In this document: positions 36,875-46,590 of the stretch, one piece after another
How positions within the stretch are numbered: the first letter of the stretch is position 1
Layout: the number at the start of each line of letters is the position of its first letter
Notes under the pieces: model-generated
Told to the model about the DNA's origin: nothing
What the model saw: only the letters and a program-made list of their open reading frames with translations
The model's database searches: none
Origin: Gammaproteobacteria bacterium
GTDB taxonomy: Bacteria; Pseudomonadota; Gammaproteobacteria; Arenicellales; JAJDZL01
Direction of reading: 5' to 3'
DNA: 64,000 bases
NCBI GenBank assembly: GCA_022823625.1
Contig: JAJEHQ010000015.1
Coordinates: 62,001-126,000 of the forward strand
Position numbers and translations under genes: made by a program

Positions 36875-39823
36875 TCAGGATGCTTTGTCAAGTTTAACTG
36901 GTTCGGTATCGGCACTATCCATCCATTCGGACATGGGCGGACAACTACAGACTACGTGCCGGTCTCCGTAGACATTATCGATCCTGCCAACCGGCGGCCA
37001 GTATTTGTCCTGCCAGACCCAGTCCAGTGGGAAGAAGGCCTGCTCTCTTGAGTATGGTAGGCTCCACTCATCAGAAATTAATTTATCAAAGGTATGCGGT
37101 GCATTTTTGAGTGGATTGTTTTCCGGGTCCAATTTCCCAGATTCAATATCTGCAATTTCCTGTCGAATTGCCACAAGCGCGTCGCAGAATCGATCAATCT
37201 CGCGTTTTGCTTCACTTTCCGTGGGTTCGATCATCATGGTGTCCGCAACTGGAAACGAGATGGTTGGTGCATGAAATCCGTAGTCCATCAAGCGTTTCGC
37301 AACATCTTCGACGGTTACGCCACTGGTTCGGCGAATCTCTCTCATATCTACAATGCACTCGTGTGCGACGCGGCCATTTCGACCTTTATAGAGAATTGGA
37401 TAGTAAGGTTCCAGTTTCTTGGCCATATAGTTGGCATTCAAAATGGCAATTTCCGTTGCATAGCGTAAACCGTCAGCACCCATTAGCGAAATATAGGCCC
37501 ACGATATTGGCAAGATTCCGGCTGAACCCCAAGGAGCGGATGCAATGGTACCGATCGTCGGTTCTTTACCAGCGTAGGGATTGACACCTTCAACAACTTC
37601 GTGGTCAGGGAGAAATGGTGCAAGATGAGCTTTGACACCAATAGGCCCCATCCCCGGGCCACCGCCGCCATGTGGGATGCAAAATGTCTTGTGCAGATTC
37701 AGGTGACAGACATCAGCGCCGAAATCGGCTGGTTTACAGATTCCCACCATCGCATTCATGTTTGCCCCATCAAGATAGACTTGTGCACCAAATTGGTGCA
37801 TCAGATCGCAGATGTCGACAATTGCCTCTTCAAACACGCCATGTGTTGACGGGTAGGTGATCATCAGCGCGGCAATTTCATCTGCATGCTTTTCCAGCCT
37901 GGCTTTGAGGTCATTCACATCAACGTTACCGGTGTCATCACACTTAACCACCACCACCCGCAACCCTGCCAAAGCTGCGCTCGCCGGGTTGGTGCCGTGC
38001 GCGGACTGTGGAATAAGGCAGATATTTCGATGTCCCTGACCGGAATCCTCCAGGTAGCGTTTGATACATAGGAGTCCGGCGTATTCACCCTGAGAACCGG
38101 CATTGGGCTGAAACGAAATCGCATCAAAACCAGTGATTTCACATAGCATCGTTTCAAGCTCTTCGACTAACTGGTGATAGCCCTGAGTCTGATCCAGTGG
38201 TGCAAACGGGTGAATTGCACTGAATTTGTGAAACGTGACCGGCGTCATTTCGGTGGTTGAATTGAGCTTCATGGTGCATGAGCCCAGCGGAATCATTGAC
38301 CGATTGAGCGCGATGTCCTTCTGTCCAAGCTGTCGAATGTAGCGCAGCATCAGTGTTTCGGACTGATACAGATTGAAGGTTGGATGGGTGAGATAAGCGG
38401 AGGTGCGGCTTAAATTATTCGGTATGCAGCCATTGACTTCAGCGTCAATTTGATCAATTGAAATTTTCGAATTGGCGTTTGTGTCGAAAATGGACCAGAG
38501 TCTTTCCAGGTGGACACGCTTAGTTGTCTCATCCAGCGCAATGCCAAGATGATCAGCATCGACAACGCGAAGGTTGATTCGAATTTCCCGTGCCCGTGCA
38601 GCAATTCGGCGCGCCTGACCATGTGCGTTCACGGTCAGGGTGTCGAAATAGGCATCGTGAACAATGCCGTAGCCAAGGCGGCGCAAGCCCTCGGCAGTAA
38701 TTTGAGCATAGCGATTGACCCTTGCCGCGATGTCCCGCAATCCTTGCGGACCGTGATACATCACATAAAACGCGGCAACGATGGCCAGCAGTACCTGTGC
38801 CGTGCAAATATTGCTTGTTGCTTTATCTCTTCTGATGTGCTGTTCACGGGTTTGTAGTGCCATACGCAGTGCAGGCTTGCCGCGCGAGTCAATGGAAACA
38901 CCGATCAAACGCCCCGGAATGGTGCGTCGATACTGGTGCCGGGTGGCAAGAAATGCGGCGTGTGGACCTCCATAAGCCATCGGTACACCGAACCGCTGTG
39001 TATTTCCAACCACGATGTCAGCGCCGAACTCACCCGGTGGTTTAATCAGACATAGAGACAAGAGATCGGTCGCGACACTGACAATTGCCTTCCTGGCGTG
39101 TGCGGACTCGACCATTGGGCCGATATCTGAAAGTCGGCCGCTGGAACCGGGATACTGAATCAGAATACCGAAATATTCATCTTCCGCGTCAGCCAGCTTT
39201 TCCAGATCACCAACAACGACATCAAAGCCAAGTGTACCCGCCCGTGTTTGTACGACTGCTATGGTTTGTGGGTGACAGTCATCCGATACCAGAAATTTGT
39301 TGGATTTTGCCTTTGAAACCCGTTTAGCCATCGCCATTGCTTCCGCGGCGGCTGTTCCCTCATCCAGCAAAGACGCGTTGGCAAGTTCCATGCCAGTCAG
39401 GTCAATCAGCATTTCCTGAAAAACCAACAGCGCCTCCAGACGCCCCTGGCTGATTTCAGCCTGGTAGGGTGTATACGCGGTGTACCAACCCGGGTCTTCA
39501 AATATGTTTCGTCGAATGACCCCAGGTAAAATCGTTGCATGGTAGCCCATACCGATCATCGAAGTAAAGACTTGATTTCGTTCCCGCATTCGGCGGATAT
39601 AACTGATTGTTTCGTTTTCTCCGACCGGAACTTCCAGGTTCAGCGGTTCGCTGGTGAGCAGATTTTTCGGAACAGTCTGTTCAATAAGGGTTTTCAGGGA
39701 GTCGATGCCAAGTTCATCAAGCATCTGCTGCACTTGAACTGAACCTGGTCCAATATGGCGCCTGACGAAATCATTAACGGACTCTAATTCACTGAGACTC
39801 TGCGGGATATTATTTTCGGGCAT
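36875..39823 (-). CDS. gcvP: Glycine dehydrogenase (decarboxylating), P protein
   Basis: PLP enzyme that decarboxylates glycine and loads the aminomethyl group onto GcvH. 982 residues, so both halves (P1 and P2) are fused as in most Proteobacteria. N-terminal FVRRHIGP and the C-terminal PLP-lysine site LNLHKTFCIPHGGGGPG are intact. Last gene of gcvT-gcvH-gcvP, 24 bp after gcvH. Confidence 0.97.
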   Translation of the reverse strand: MPENNIPQSLSELESVNDFVRRHIGPGSVQVQQMLDELGIDSLKTLIEQTVPKNLLTSEPLNLEVPVGENETISYIRRMRERNQVFTSMIGMGYHATILPGVIRRNIFEDPGWYTAYTPYQAEISQGRLEALLVFQEMLIDLTGMELANASLLDEGTAAAEAMAMAKRVSKAKSNKFLVSDDCHPQTIAVVQTRAGTLGFDVVVGDLEKLADAEDEYFGILIQYPGSSGRLSDIGPMVESAHARKAIVSVATDLLSLCLIKPPGEFGADIVVGNTQRFGVPMAYGGPHAAFLATRHQYRRTIPGRLIGVSIDSRGKPALRMALQTREQHIRRDKATSNICTAQVLLAIVAAFYVMYHGPQGLRDIAARVNRYAQITAEGLRRLGYGIVHDAYFDTLTVNAHGQARRIAARAREIRINLRVVDADHLGIALDETTKRVHLERLWSIFDTNANSKISIDQIDAEVNGCIPNNLSRTSAYLTHPTFNLYQSETLMLRYIRQLGQKDIALNRSMIPLGSCTMKLNSTTEMTPVTFHKFSAIHPFAPLDQTQGYHQLVEELETMLCEITGFDAISFQPNAGSQGEYAGLLCIKRYLEDSGQGHRNICLIPQSAHGTNPASAALAGLRVVVVKCDDTGNVDVNDLKARLEKHADEIAALMITYPSTHGVFEEAIVDICDLMHQFGAQVYLDGANMNAMVGICKPADFGADVCHLNLHKTFCIPHGGGGPGMGPIGVKAHLAPFLPDHEVVEGVNPYAGKEPTIGTIASAPWGSAGILPISWAYISLMGADGLRYATEIAILNANYMAKKLEPYYPILYKGRNGRVAHECIVDMREIRRTSGVTVEDVAKRLMDYGFHAPTISFPVADTMMIEPTESEAKREIDRFCDALVAIRQEIADIESGKLDPENNPLKNAPHTFDKLISDEWSLPYSREQAFFPLDWVWQDKYWPPVGRIDNVYGDRHVVCSCPPMSEWMDSADTEPVKLDKAS

Positions 39824-39847
39824 GGTAACGGTTGCAAAATTTAGATG

Positions 39848-40228
39848 TTACTCAAGATTTGAGGTGAACTCTTCATACTCTTCTTCACTCATCAAATCAT
39901 CCAGTTCTGAGGGGTCGGAAAGTTCCAGTCTGCAGAACCAACCATCCTCTGTTGGACTTTCATTGACGGTTTCAGGACTATCTTCAAGGTCGCTATTGAC
40001 CTCAGTGACGGTTCCGGATACAGGTGTTTTAAGTTCGGCTGCGGCCTTGACTGATTCAATCACAGCGACTTCATCTCCGGCATCAAATGTAGCGCCCTCT
40101 TCGGGCAATTCGACAAACACGATATCACCCAATTGTTCCTGGGCGTAATCAGTAATTCCGATCGTTGCGCTATTCTCGTCTTCAGAACGGGCCCACTCGT
40201 GATCGCTGCTGTAACGGGTATCAGACAT
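39848..40228 (-). CDS. gcvH: Glycine cleavage system H protein
   Basis: Lipoyl carrier protein shuttling the aminomethyl group between P, T and L proteins. 126 residues from ATG 40228, preceded by GGAGG; the longer frame start at 40243 is rejected. The lipoylated lysine is K61 in ESVKAAAELKTPVSG. Overlaps the gcvT stop by 8 bp. Confidence 0.96.
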   Translation of the reverse strand: MSDTRYSSDHEWARSEDENSATIGITDYAQEQLGDIVFVELPEEGATFDAGDEVAVIESVKAAAELKTPVSGTVTEVNSDLEDSPETVNESPTEDGWFCRLELSDPSELDDLMSEEEYEEFTSNLE

Positions 40229-41363
40229 TCGATTTTCCTCCACTGGAATTCGATTGAATTTTTACGGTATTTTGATAACGATGTTTGACAAAAGGTAGCC
40301 GAATGACTTCTGCCGGTACATGCTTGCCGCGAAGTAACAGGCTGATTTGAGTGCCTGGGCTGGCATAGTCCCGATCAATGTAACCCATCGCGATCGGCGC
40401 ACCAACCGAAGGTGCGACCAAACCACTGGTCACCCGTCCAATGGTTTTGCCGTCTTCGAGACAGATTTCGGTGCCGGTTCTCACGGGAGCCCGACCTTGG
40501 GGGAGCATTCCGATAAAGCGTCGGCCGGCGCCGTTTGTCAATTGTTCCAATATTACATCAGCACCGGGGAATCCGCCCGGTCGCGCACCGCCGGTACGTC
40601 TGGATTTGGAAATTGTCCATTGAATGCCAGCTTCAACAGGTGTGGTTGTTGTATCCATATCCTGGCCATAAAGCCGAAGCCCGGCTTCAAGTCTTAAGGA
40701 GTCCCTGGCACCAAGTCCGGCTGGCATGACCTCAGGCTCGTTCAGCAGATCTTTCGCGAGTTTCATTGCGGTTTCTGCCGCCATTGAGATTTCAAACCCA
40801 TCCTCGCCCGTATACCCTGACCGGCTGACGATGCAAGGCACGCCTCGAATGGCAAAGTCGCCCATGGTCATGAATTGGAGATCACAAATTTCTGGTGTCA
40901 GACGCCTCAAAACTTCGGTCGCTTTGGGTCCCTGCAACGCGATGAGTGCGTTTTCCGTGTGCTCCAGAACCGCGGACTTCTTAATGTTTGTGCGTAGGTG
41001 ATTCAAATCGTGCTCTTTACGAGCTGCATTCATGACGACAAAATAGTCCTGCCCCAGGCAGGCGATGACAAGATCGTCCAGAATTCCGCCATTCACCGCG
41101 GTAAAACAGCAGTAGTGCATTCTGTGCAACGGCAGGGACTTAAGGTCAGTCGGAATTAGACCTTCAAGTTCTGTGGCAGAGTCTTCACCCACAATGCTAG
41201 CCTGTCCCATATGAGAAATGTCAAACAGGCTGGCCTGGGAGCGGGTGTGTTTGTGTTCGGCAAGGATTTTTGAAGGATACCAAAGCGGCATTTCGAATCC
41301 CGCAAATGGCCCCATTTTCGCACCTAGTTCGATATGCAAATCGTGAAGGGGACTTCGAAGCAT
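40221..41363 (-). CDS. gcvT: Aminomethyltransferase (glycine cleavage T protein)
   Basis: Transfers the one-carbon unit from the H protein to tetrahydrofolate, releasing ammonia. 380 residues; PLHDLHIELGAKMGPFAGFEMPLWY at the N-terminus is condensed here as the family opening, with SRSGYTGEDGFEI (folate site) further on and the C-terminal GCV_T domain. First gene of the operon; the lpd gene for the L protein is not in the window. Confidence 0.96.
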   Translation of the reverse strand: MLRSPLHDLHIELGAKMGPFAGFEMPLWYPSKILAEHKHTRSQASLFDISHMGQASIVGEDSATELEGLIPTDLKSLPLHRMHYCCFTAVNGGILDDLVIACLGQDYFVVMNAARKEHDLNHLRTNIKKSAVLEHTENALIALQGPKATEVLRRLTPEICDLQFMTMGDFAIRGVPCIVSRSGYTGEDGFEISMAAETAMKLAKDLLNEPEVMPAGLGARDSLRLEAGLRLYGQDMDTTTTPVEAGIQWTISKSRRTGGARPGGFPGADVILEQLTNGAGRRFIGMLPQGRAPVRTGTEICLEDGKTIGRVTSGLVAPSVGAPIAMGYIDRDYASPGTQISLLLRGKHVPAEVIRLPFVKHRYQNTVKIQSNSSGGKSNV

Positions 41364-41830
41364 GAAATCTGGTGAACGCGTTGTTTATTCTTTTTGTAAC
41401 AAATGACTGATTGTCATTCTGGCCGTTCTTAGCAAAATTTTTAGTCCTGCATAATTTTAAAACCAAATGTCAAGACCAATCCATCCGCGTAGTTCATTTA
41501 ACCATGCAAAAATTGGTAAAGTTGCGTATCGCGAATTGGCAAAATTTTACAGTAGGGAAGTGGGTTGTTGGTTGGATTTTTGCGCGAACAGACTGAAAAA
41601 ACGGTTTTGGACGAAAGATTTTTCTAATTGCAAATTTTGCCTGTTCTGCAAGGTGTATTCAAGCTTGAAGCATGTGACTGAATTGAGTTGCAACCCATCG
41701 TCATTGCATAGAAATGGGCACAATTGTTGGGCAGCACCTCGGTACACTGAAGTGTGATTTGCGGTGGCAGGCAGACTGTAAAGTGCCCAGAATTTAAAGA
41801 ATCAAGCGGTGTAAAGTTATTGGTAGTCGT
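41364..41830. other. 467-bp gap between gcvT and the racemase-like gene
   Basis: The gap should contain the gcvT promoter (minus strand) and the 3' end of the next minus-strand operon. It is AT-rich, with several near-copies of GCAAAATTTT (around 41432, 41539, 41630). No glycine riboswitch aptamer was recognised on the minus strand. No open gene is supported. Confidence 0.4.
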
Positions 41831-42601
41831 TTAACTTGAACCACTTTCAAATTTACCTCCCAAATTACCTGCGATTAAAGTACCAAACCTTGGGTCCGAT
41901 AAAGTCAGTCCCGCAAGGCCCATCGCGTGCCACATCGTTACTCCATTAGCGGTAAATACGGGTATACCAGCGCAGCTTTCAAAATCTTTGATTGCAAAGG
42001 TCGATGGCATCGCTGTATCTGGAATCAGCAGAACATCGGCATCAGGGTGGATGGCCCTTGGAATGTGCTTAATGATGAATTCTGGTTGAAACAGCGCGGC
42101 ATCCCAACCGGAAGGTGCATTCAACCAGATCATGTTCAATACCTCAATATCGAATTCATTAAGAAACGACTCAAATGCTCTAGAGGCAGGTTCCGGATAC
42201 GTCGAAAGGACGCTGACCCGGCGAAAACCGCTGTAGCGCAGCGCTTCGATAAATGCCAATGAGGTACTGCCAGACGGTGCACTGACTGTGTCAGTCAGAA
42301 CGCGCAGTTGTTCTTCTGCATGCGCCTTTCCACGAATGAAGCTGCCACTGGTACAAGGCCAGTAAACACAATCCACCTTCAGGGGAATCAGTCGAAGCGC
42401 CGCCTCTACCAGCCAGTCAAGGCGAGAGGTTTGCTCCAGGGCTTCAATATCGTGGTCGTTGTCACCATCTCCGCCGACTCGTGTACAGGTGATAAAGAGC
42501 CGCGCACGATCGCCTGTTTCTTCTAGAAACTGATAGAAATCGTGTTCCGAACCGCCACCCGGCCAAACAAAGCCGATGCGAGCCTGTTGATGATTATTCA
42601 C
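41831..42601 (-). CDS. Asp/Glu racemase-fold protein (maleate isomerase / arylmalonate decarboxylase / EutA-like)
   Basis: 256 residues. The first half has the nucleophile motif WPCTSGS with C83, and the second half has DVLLIPDTAMPS, where the second catalytic Cys of racemases and maleate isomerases would lie; it is Asp195 here. The one-Cys arrangement argues against a classical racemase. Related proteins include EutA of ectoine degradation. It is the last gene of a four-gene operon and overlaps the aminotransferase by 8 bp, so it probably acts in the same pathway. Substrate unknown. Confidence 0.75.
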   Translation of the reverse strand: MNNHQQARIGFVWPGGGSEHDFYQFLEETGDRARLFITCTRVGGDGDNDHDIEALEQTSRLDWLVEAALRLIPLKVDCVYWPCTSGSFIRGKAHAEEQLRVLTDTVSAPSGSTSLAFIEALRYSGFRRVSVLSTYPEPASRAFESFLNEFDIEVLNMIWLNAPSGWDAALFQPEFIIKHIPRAIHPDADVLLIPDTAMPSTFAIKDFESCAGIPVFTANGVTMWHAMGLAGLTLSDPRFGTLIAGNLGGKFESGSS

Positions 42602-43916
42602 TTTCCAGTTCCCTCCAGGCCAAGTCCGCGTGCTGTAGAGATTTTTCTATATCATCGGCAGTGTGAGCTGTCGACAAGAACCAGGTGCCGCGCGCGGTGA
42701 CCCGAGTTCCAGCACTCTGTAATTTTGCATAGAAGTTATTCTTCAGCGCATTATCCATTTTCAAGTAGTCACGATAATTGGTCACCGGTCCAATATCACC
42801 AAAAATGGGGTGAAACACTGACCCGATGCCTTGAATCGACATATCCTGACCATACTTACGGGCGAGAGCCAGTAATCCCTCAATTAAAGTTTTACCCAGT
42901 TCATCCATCCGACGGATAGCGGCACCACTGTTGGATTGAAGCGCGTCGATGGTTGCCAGTCCTGCAACCACTGACATGACGTTTGCATTGTAGGTCCCGC
43001 CGTGCATGACTGAACGGGTTTGCAAAAGCTCCATGATTTCCTTATTGCCGACAATCGCCGCAAGCGGAAAACCTGCTGCCAGTGCCTTCGCGAAAATCGC
43101 GAGATCAGGCGTAACACCCAGCATTCCCTGTGCACCGTTGAGTGCAACGCGAAATCCGGATATGACTTCATCAAATATTAGGACGATCTGATGCTCTTCA
43201 GTCAGTTTTCGCACACCCTCCAGGTAGCCTGGCTTCGGGAATATCGCGCCGGTATTGCAGTTGATTGGTTCCATTATGACACCAGCAATTTCGTCAGCCT
43301 GTTCCTGTACCACACTGGCAAAGCGTTCAAGATCATTCCAGGGTAGTGTGATGATGTCGTCGAGTGCACCAATCGACTGTCCTGGCGTTTGCGCAACACT
43401 TTTTGGACGAGATTCCGGCCCGGCATCTGCTAAGGGTGGGTGAACGCTGACAAATACATTGTCAGTCCAGCCATGATAGTGCCCTTCAAACTTAATGATC
43501 TTGGCTCGATTGGTGGCGGCCCGCGCCAAGCGTACTGCGGCCTGAATCGCTTCGGTTCCACTTGAAGCAAATCGGACAAGTTCAGCGCATGGAATGAGTT
43601 CCACCAGTTTGCTGGCTAACTCCACCTCGTATTCTGTCTGCCCCGCGAACAACTGCCCCATAGACAGCGTGTTTTTAACCCGTTCCAGAACTTCATCCGG
43701 AGCGTGCCCCAGAATGATCGGACCATTGGCTAATGCGTAATCGATGTAAACGTTGCCGTCCAAATCGGTGATTCTCGAACCTTTTCCACCCGAGTAAAAG
43801 AGTGGAACCGGGCTTTCGCCATAGCCAATGTATCGAAAATTACTGCTTACACCGCCAGCGAGATAGTTGCGGGCAGTTGTATACAGCTTCTTGGATTGAT
43901 CAAATTTCACAACCAC
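42594..43916 (-). CDS. Class III aminotransferase, glutamate-1-semialdehyde aminomutase-like (1)
   Basis: PLP enzyme, 440 residues. GSA-aminomutase-like features: LAGGVSSNFRY start, SSGTEAIQAAVRLARAAT, GHYHGWTDN, IFDEVISGFR and the PLP lysine in FAKALAAGFP. Start GTG 43916 (a second GTG is two codons on). Position inside the M81-M24-racemase operon, and the lack of porphyrin genes, suggest a catabolic amino-group transfer or 1,2-amino shift rather than heme synthesis. Paralogous to the gene at 55809-57125. Confidence 0.85.
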   Translation of the reverse strand: MVVKFDQSKKLYTTARNYLAGGVSSNFRYIGYGESPVPLFYSGGKGSRITDLDGNVYIDYALANGPIILGHAPDEVLERVKNTLSMGQLFAGQTEYEVELASKLVELIPCAELVRFASSGTEAIQAAVRLARAATNRAKIIKFEGHYHGWTDNVFVSVHPPLADAGPESRPKSVAQTPGQSIGALDDIITLPWNDLERFASVVQEQADEIAGVIMEPINCNTGAIFPKPGYLEGVRKLTEEHQIVLIFDEVISGFRVALNGAQGMLGVTPDLAIFAKALAAGFPLAAIVGNKEIMELLQTRSVMHGGTYNANVMSVVAGLATIDALQSNSGAAIRRMDELGKTLIEGLLALARKYGQDMSIQGIGSVFHPIFGDIGPVTNYRDYLKMDNALKNNFYAKLQSAGTRVTARGTWFLSTAHTADDIEKSLQHADLAWRELESE

Positions 43917-43918
43917 TC

Positions 43919-45079
43919 TCAGATCTGATACAGTTCTTGTGGAATTTCACTGAGAACTTCAGGTTCTCCGCTTTCAGTGACTACGAATGTTTGGCTGAGA
44001 CCGACTCCAAATTCACCATTGACTCGAAGCGTCATCGGAATGTGAAACACCATACCCGCTTCAAGAGGTCGGTCGTTGTTGGTGACGAGAGCAAATCCAG
44101 ATTCTTCGCCCCAGGTTGGTGGAAAACCGATCCCCACAGGATAGCCATAGACTTCGTGAAATAGTATGTCTTTGCGGATGGGAGCGATGATCGACTCTGC
44201 GACTTTGGCTACATCCGAGGCCAGCACGCCGGGTTTTGCTGCTTTGAGCATTTCAGTGACCACGGTTTTTTCGAGTTCGGCAAATTCTTCAATCTTAGGA
44301 CCAGGTTTACCAACAACGGCGGTTCGCATGAGTGGTGCGTGGTACCAGTGAAGACTCGGTGAACACTCAATAAATACTGGATCGCCTTTCTTGATGACAT
44401 ATCCATTATTGCTGTTGTGGGGCATTCCCGCACGATAGCCCGCAGAGATAATTGGATAGACCGAAAATCCCAGACTGTCGGACTGAATCAGAGTTTTTGC
44501 TACGATTGCAGCGATTTCGGAATCAGTTATGTCCTTACTTGTGGCGTCAAAGCCAGCCAAGATTGCGGCATCGGTGATTTTGGCAGCTGCTCGCATCACG
44601 TCGAGTTCCTCTGCTGACTTAATATTTCTAACGTTGTCAACCAAACCCGAACCATTGATCACCTTTGCACCATTCAATGCATCTGTTAACCTGTCGTGCA
44701 GAAGAGGCACCAGGTACCGCGTCTGCGCCTCGATCCCGATCGTTCCCTTCAGCAAGCCTCGTTTCGACAGCGAGTCTTTTGTTGCCTGAATTGGATCTGC
44801 ATGGGTTTCATACAGGTCCAGTTCAGCAAGGTTTCCGGATGCTTCGAATCGTCCACGCTCAAATTGCCAGAGTACCATGATTGGGTCGTCCGACAGTGGC
44901 ACGATCAGGCACTGATAATCCCATAAATTCAGTGAATGGTGACCGCAAAGGTAATAGATATTTGGTGCTGAATGCAGAATCAGAACATCAATTTTGCGTG
45001 ATGCCATCACCTTGCGGGTATTTGAAAGACGCGTGTTGAATTCTGTGTCCGAAAAGACAGTCTCTCGGGGTATGGCCAT
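43919..45079 (-). CDS. M24 family creatinase / ectoine hydrolase-like protein
   Basis: 386 residues with a creatinase N-terminal domain (about 10-150) and M24 'pita-bread' domain (about 160-375). The metal ligands of aminopeptidases are replaced: the Asp pair becomes E238 and H247 (FIECSPSLHWYHAPLMRT), and the His and two Glu ligands fall in YGYPVGIGFPPTW, FHIPMT and GLSQT. This pattern and YPVGIG-PP-WGE resemble ectoine hydrolase (EutD/DoeA) and metal-free creatinase; H221 may be the catalytic His. It therefore likely hydrolyses a C-N bond in a small amidine or amide. 2 bp before the aminotransferase. Confidence 0.8.
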   Translation of the reverse strand: MAIPRETVFSDTEFNTRLSNTRKVMASRKIDVLILHSAPNIYYLCGHHSLNLWDYQCLIVPLSDDPIMVLWQFERGRFEASGNLAELDLYETHADPIQATKDSLSKRGLLKGTIGIEAQTRYLVPLLHDRLTDALNGAKVINGSGLVDNVRNIKSAEELDVMRAAAKITDAAILAGFDATSKDITDSEIAAIVAKTLIQSDSLGFSVYPIISAGYRAGMPHNSNNGYVIKKGDPVFIECSPSLHWYHAPLMRTAVVGKPGPKIEEFAELEKTVVTEMLKAAKPGVLASDVAKVAESIIAPIRKDILFHEVYGYPVGIGFPPTWGEESGFALVTNNDRPLEAGMVFHIPMTLRVNGEFGVGLSQTFVVTESGEPEVLSEIPQELYQI

Positions 45080-45087
45080 AGCTCGTC

Positions 45088-46590
45088 CTAGGTGAAATAT
45101 GTGGCAGACTGTTCCAATGGATACAGCGGCTTTGGACGTTTTTCGTAGTTCAATCGTGCAAGGTCAGCTGCACATACGCCTGGTGTATCTGCGACCAGCA
45201 CTCGTTTCGCAATTTTGCCAAATGCGGCTTTCCAGGCAATAGCAGCTTTTACAATGATAATTTTTTGCTCTTCTGGTTCGATGCCAAGACAGCGTAACTG
45301 CTCGGCGTCGAAAGGCATACTCCGTCTGGAGGTTAGCACAATCTGGACGCCCTGAGACTCCACCAAAGCTGTCTGCCCCATGGAAGTAATACAACCCGTC
45401 ATGTAAGAACCCTTGTGAGTATATTCCCCACGGCTAATTGCTTTTACAGTGACAGAAGCCTGAACCGGCGGGCCGTGATGACTATCTGTCTTCCCGCCAA
45501 TACGAAGTGAGCATTCACAGCCGACACCCGCCTGAGTGGCTACAGCCACTGCTTCCGGGTCGCAAATAACGATGACTGACTGTCTCGCATTGGCTTTGAG
45601 TAATGCATCCAGAATCGCGGTGCCGTCACCTGCACTGCCACCACCAATATTGTCAGCCGGCTCGACGATGACAACCGGAAATTCAACACTGTTGAGCGCG
45701 AGATCAACACAGGTTTCGACTGACAGAAGCTGTTGCTGGAAATCCTGCCTTGAGTTCCACAGAGTTGTCGCGATAGAGTCGGCAGCAGTATCAGCCTGCT
45801 CCTGATTTTCAGCGTACACGATAACGGATGCTCCTAGGTGTGAAACATCGCTGTAGGGGAATCCCATCGCAACAGAGCCAAAAACGACGGTTGGGTCTTT
45901 TTCCAAATCTTGAAGCTTTTGCATCACTTCTCGCATTGGTGGTTGATCTGTCTGCTGTTTGAGCGGTGAAGTAAGAAGTGGCAGCTTACGGTGAGCGCAA
46001 ATCGGATTCCGCTGGCCAGCAAGGAAGTGTCGAATCAGTTTAATTGCCTCTTCCCCTCGGTCTGCCATATCGGTATGTGGGTAAGTGTCATATCCGATCA
46101 ACGCTGATGCAGATCTGACCATGTCATCGCTCAGGTTGGCATGGTAATCAAAGGTGGCAACAATCGGTACACTTTCTCCGACAATTTTTCGCACTTGAGC
46201 AAGTATGTACGCATCTGCGTCATCGATTGTTTCAACCACGGCGGCGCCATGCAGTGCCAATACGACCGCGTCCAGTGGCATGGCCTCCTGAAACAGTTCC
46301 GTCATCTCATCGAGCAGTTGAATGAATGACTGGTATTCGATGGTCCCAGAAGGCACGGCTGCTGCAAAGAGTGTAGGTTGGAGGTCAAAATCGGTGGCAC
46401 CCCGGATCACCCCGCCAAGTTCGGTATTGGTTCCGATATATCGCTCGATCAATCCATCCTTTCGTACAAGTTGGTATGCCTCAAAATCTTCGTAGCGCGT
46501 GAGTCCTGTCGCGAAAGTATTGGTTTCATGCCAGATACCGCCAATCGCCACTCTAGGCTTATCTGTAGAGGTGAATGTTAATTTTGACAC
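45088..46590 (-). CDS. M81 family metallopeptidase / MlrC-like amidohydrolase (paralog 2)
   Basis: 500 residues; MlrC N-terminal domain (opening RVAIGGIWHETNTF) with LHGAAVVE and TFDYHANLSDDM, and C-terminal MlrC domain with VEPADNIGGGSAGDGT. First gene of the operon M81-M24-aminotransferase-racemase (8-bp, 2-bp spacers and an 8-bp overlap). Start is GTG 46590. The context suggests hydrolysis of an amide or cyclic amide in the same route. Paralog 1 is at 7422. Confidence 0.85.
   Translation of the reverse strand: MSKLTFTSTDKPRVAIGGIWHETNTFATGLTRYEDFEAYQLVRKDGLIERYIGTNTELGGVIRGATDFDLQPTLFAAAVPSGTIEYQSFIQLLDEMTELFQEAMPLDAVVLALHGAAVVETIDDADAYILAQVRKIVGESVPIVATFDYHANLSDDMVRSASALIGYDTYPHTDMADRGEEAIKLIRHFLAGQRNPICAHRKLPLLTSPLKQQTDQPPMREVMQKLQDLEKDPTVVFGSVAMGFPYSDVSHLGASVIVYAENQEQADTAADSIATTLWNSRQDFQQQLLSVETCVDLALNSVEFPVVIVEPADNIGGGSAGDGTAILDALLKANARQSVIVICDPEAVAVATQAGVGCECSLRIGGKTDSHHGPPVQASVTVKAISRGEYTHKGSYMTGCITSMGQTALVESQGVQIVLTSRRSMPFDAEQLRCLGIEPEEQKIIIVKAAIAWKAAFGKIAKRVLVADTPGVCAADLARLNYEKRPKPLYPLEQSATYFT

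Noticed and set aside
41364-41830. Glycine riboswitch upstream of gcvT
   Set aside because: The conserved aptamer motifs were not found on the minus strand by eye.
42594-43916. Annotation as HemL in heme biosynthesis
   Set aside because: It lies in a catabolic operon with hydrolases and has a diverged paralog in a transporter operon; no porphyrin genes are near.
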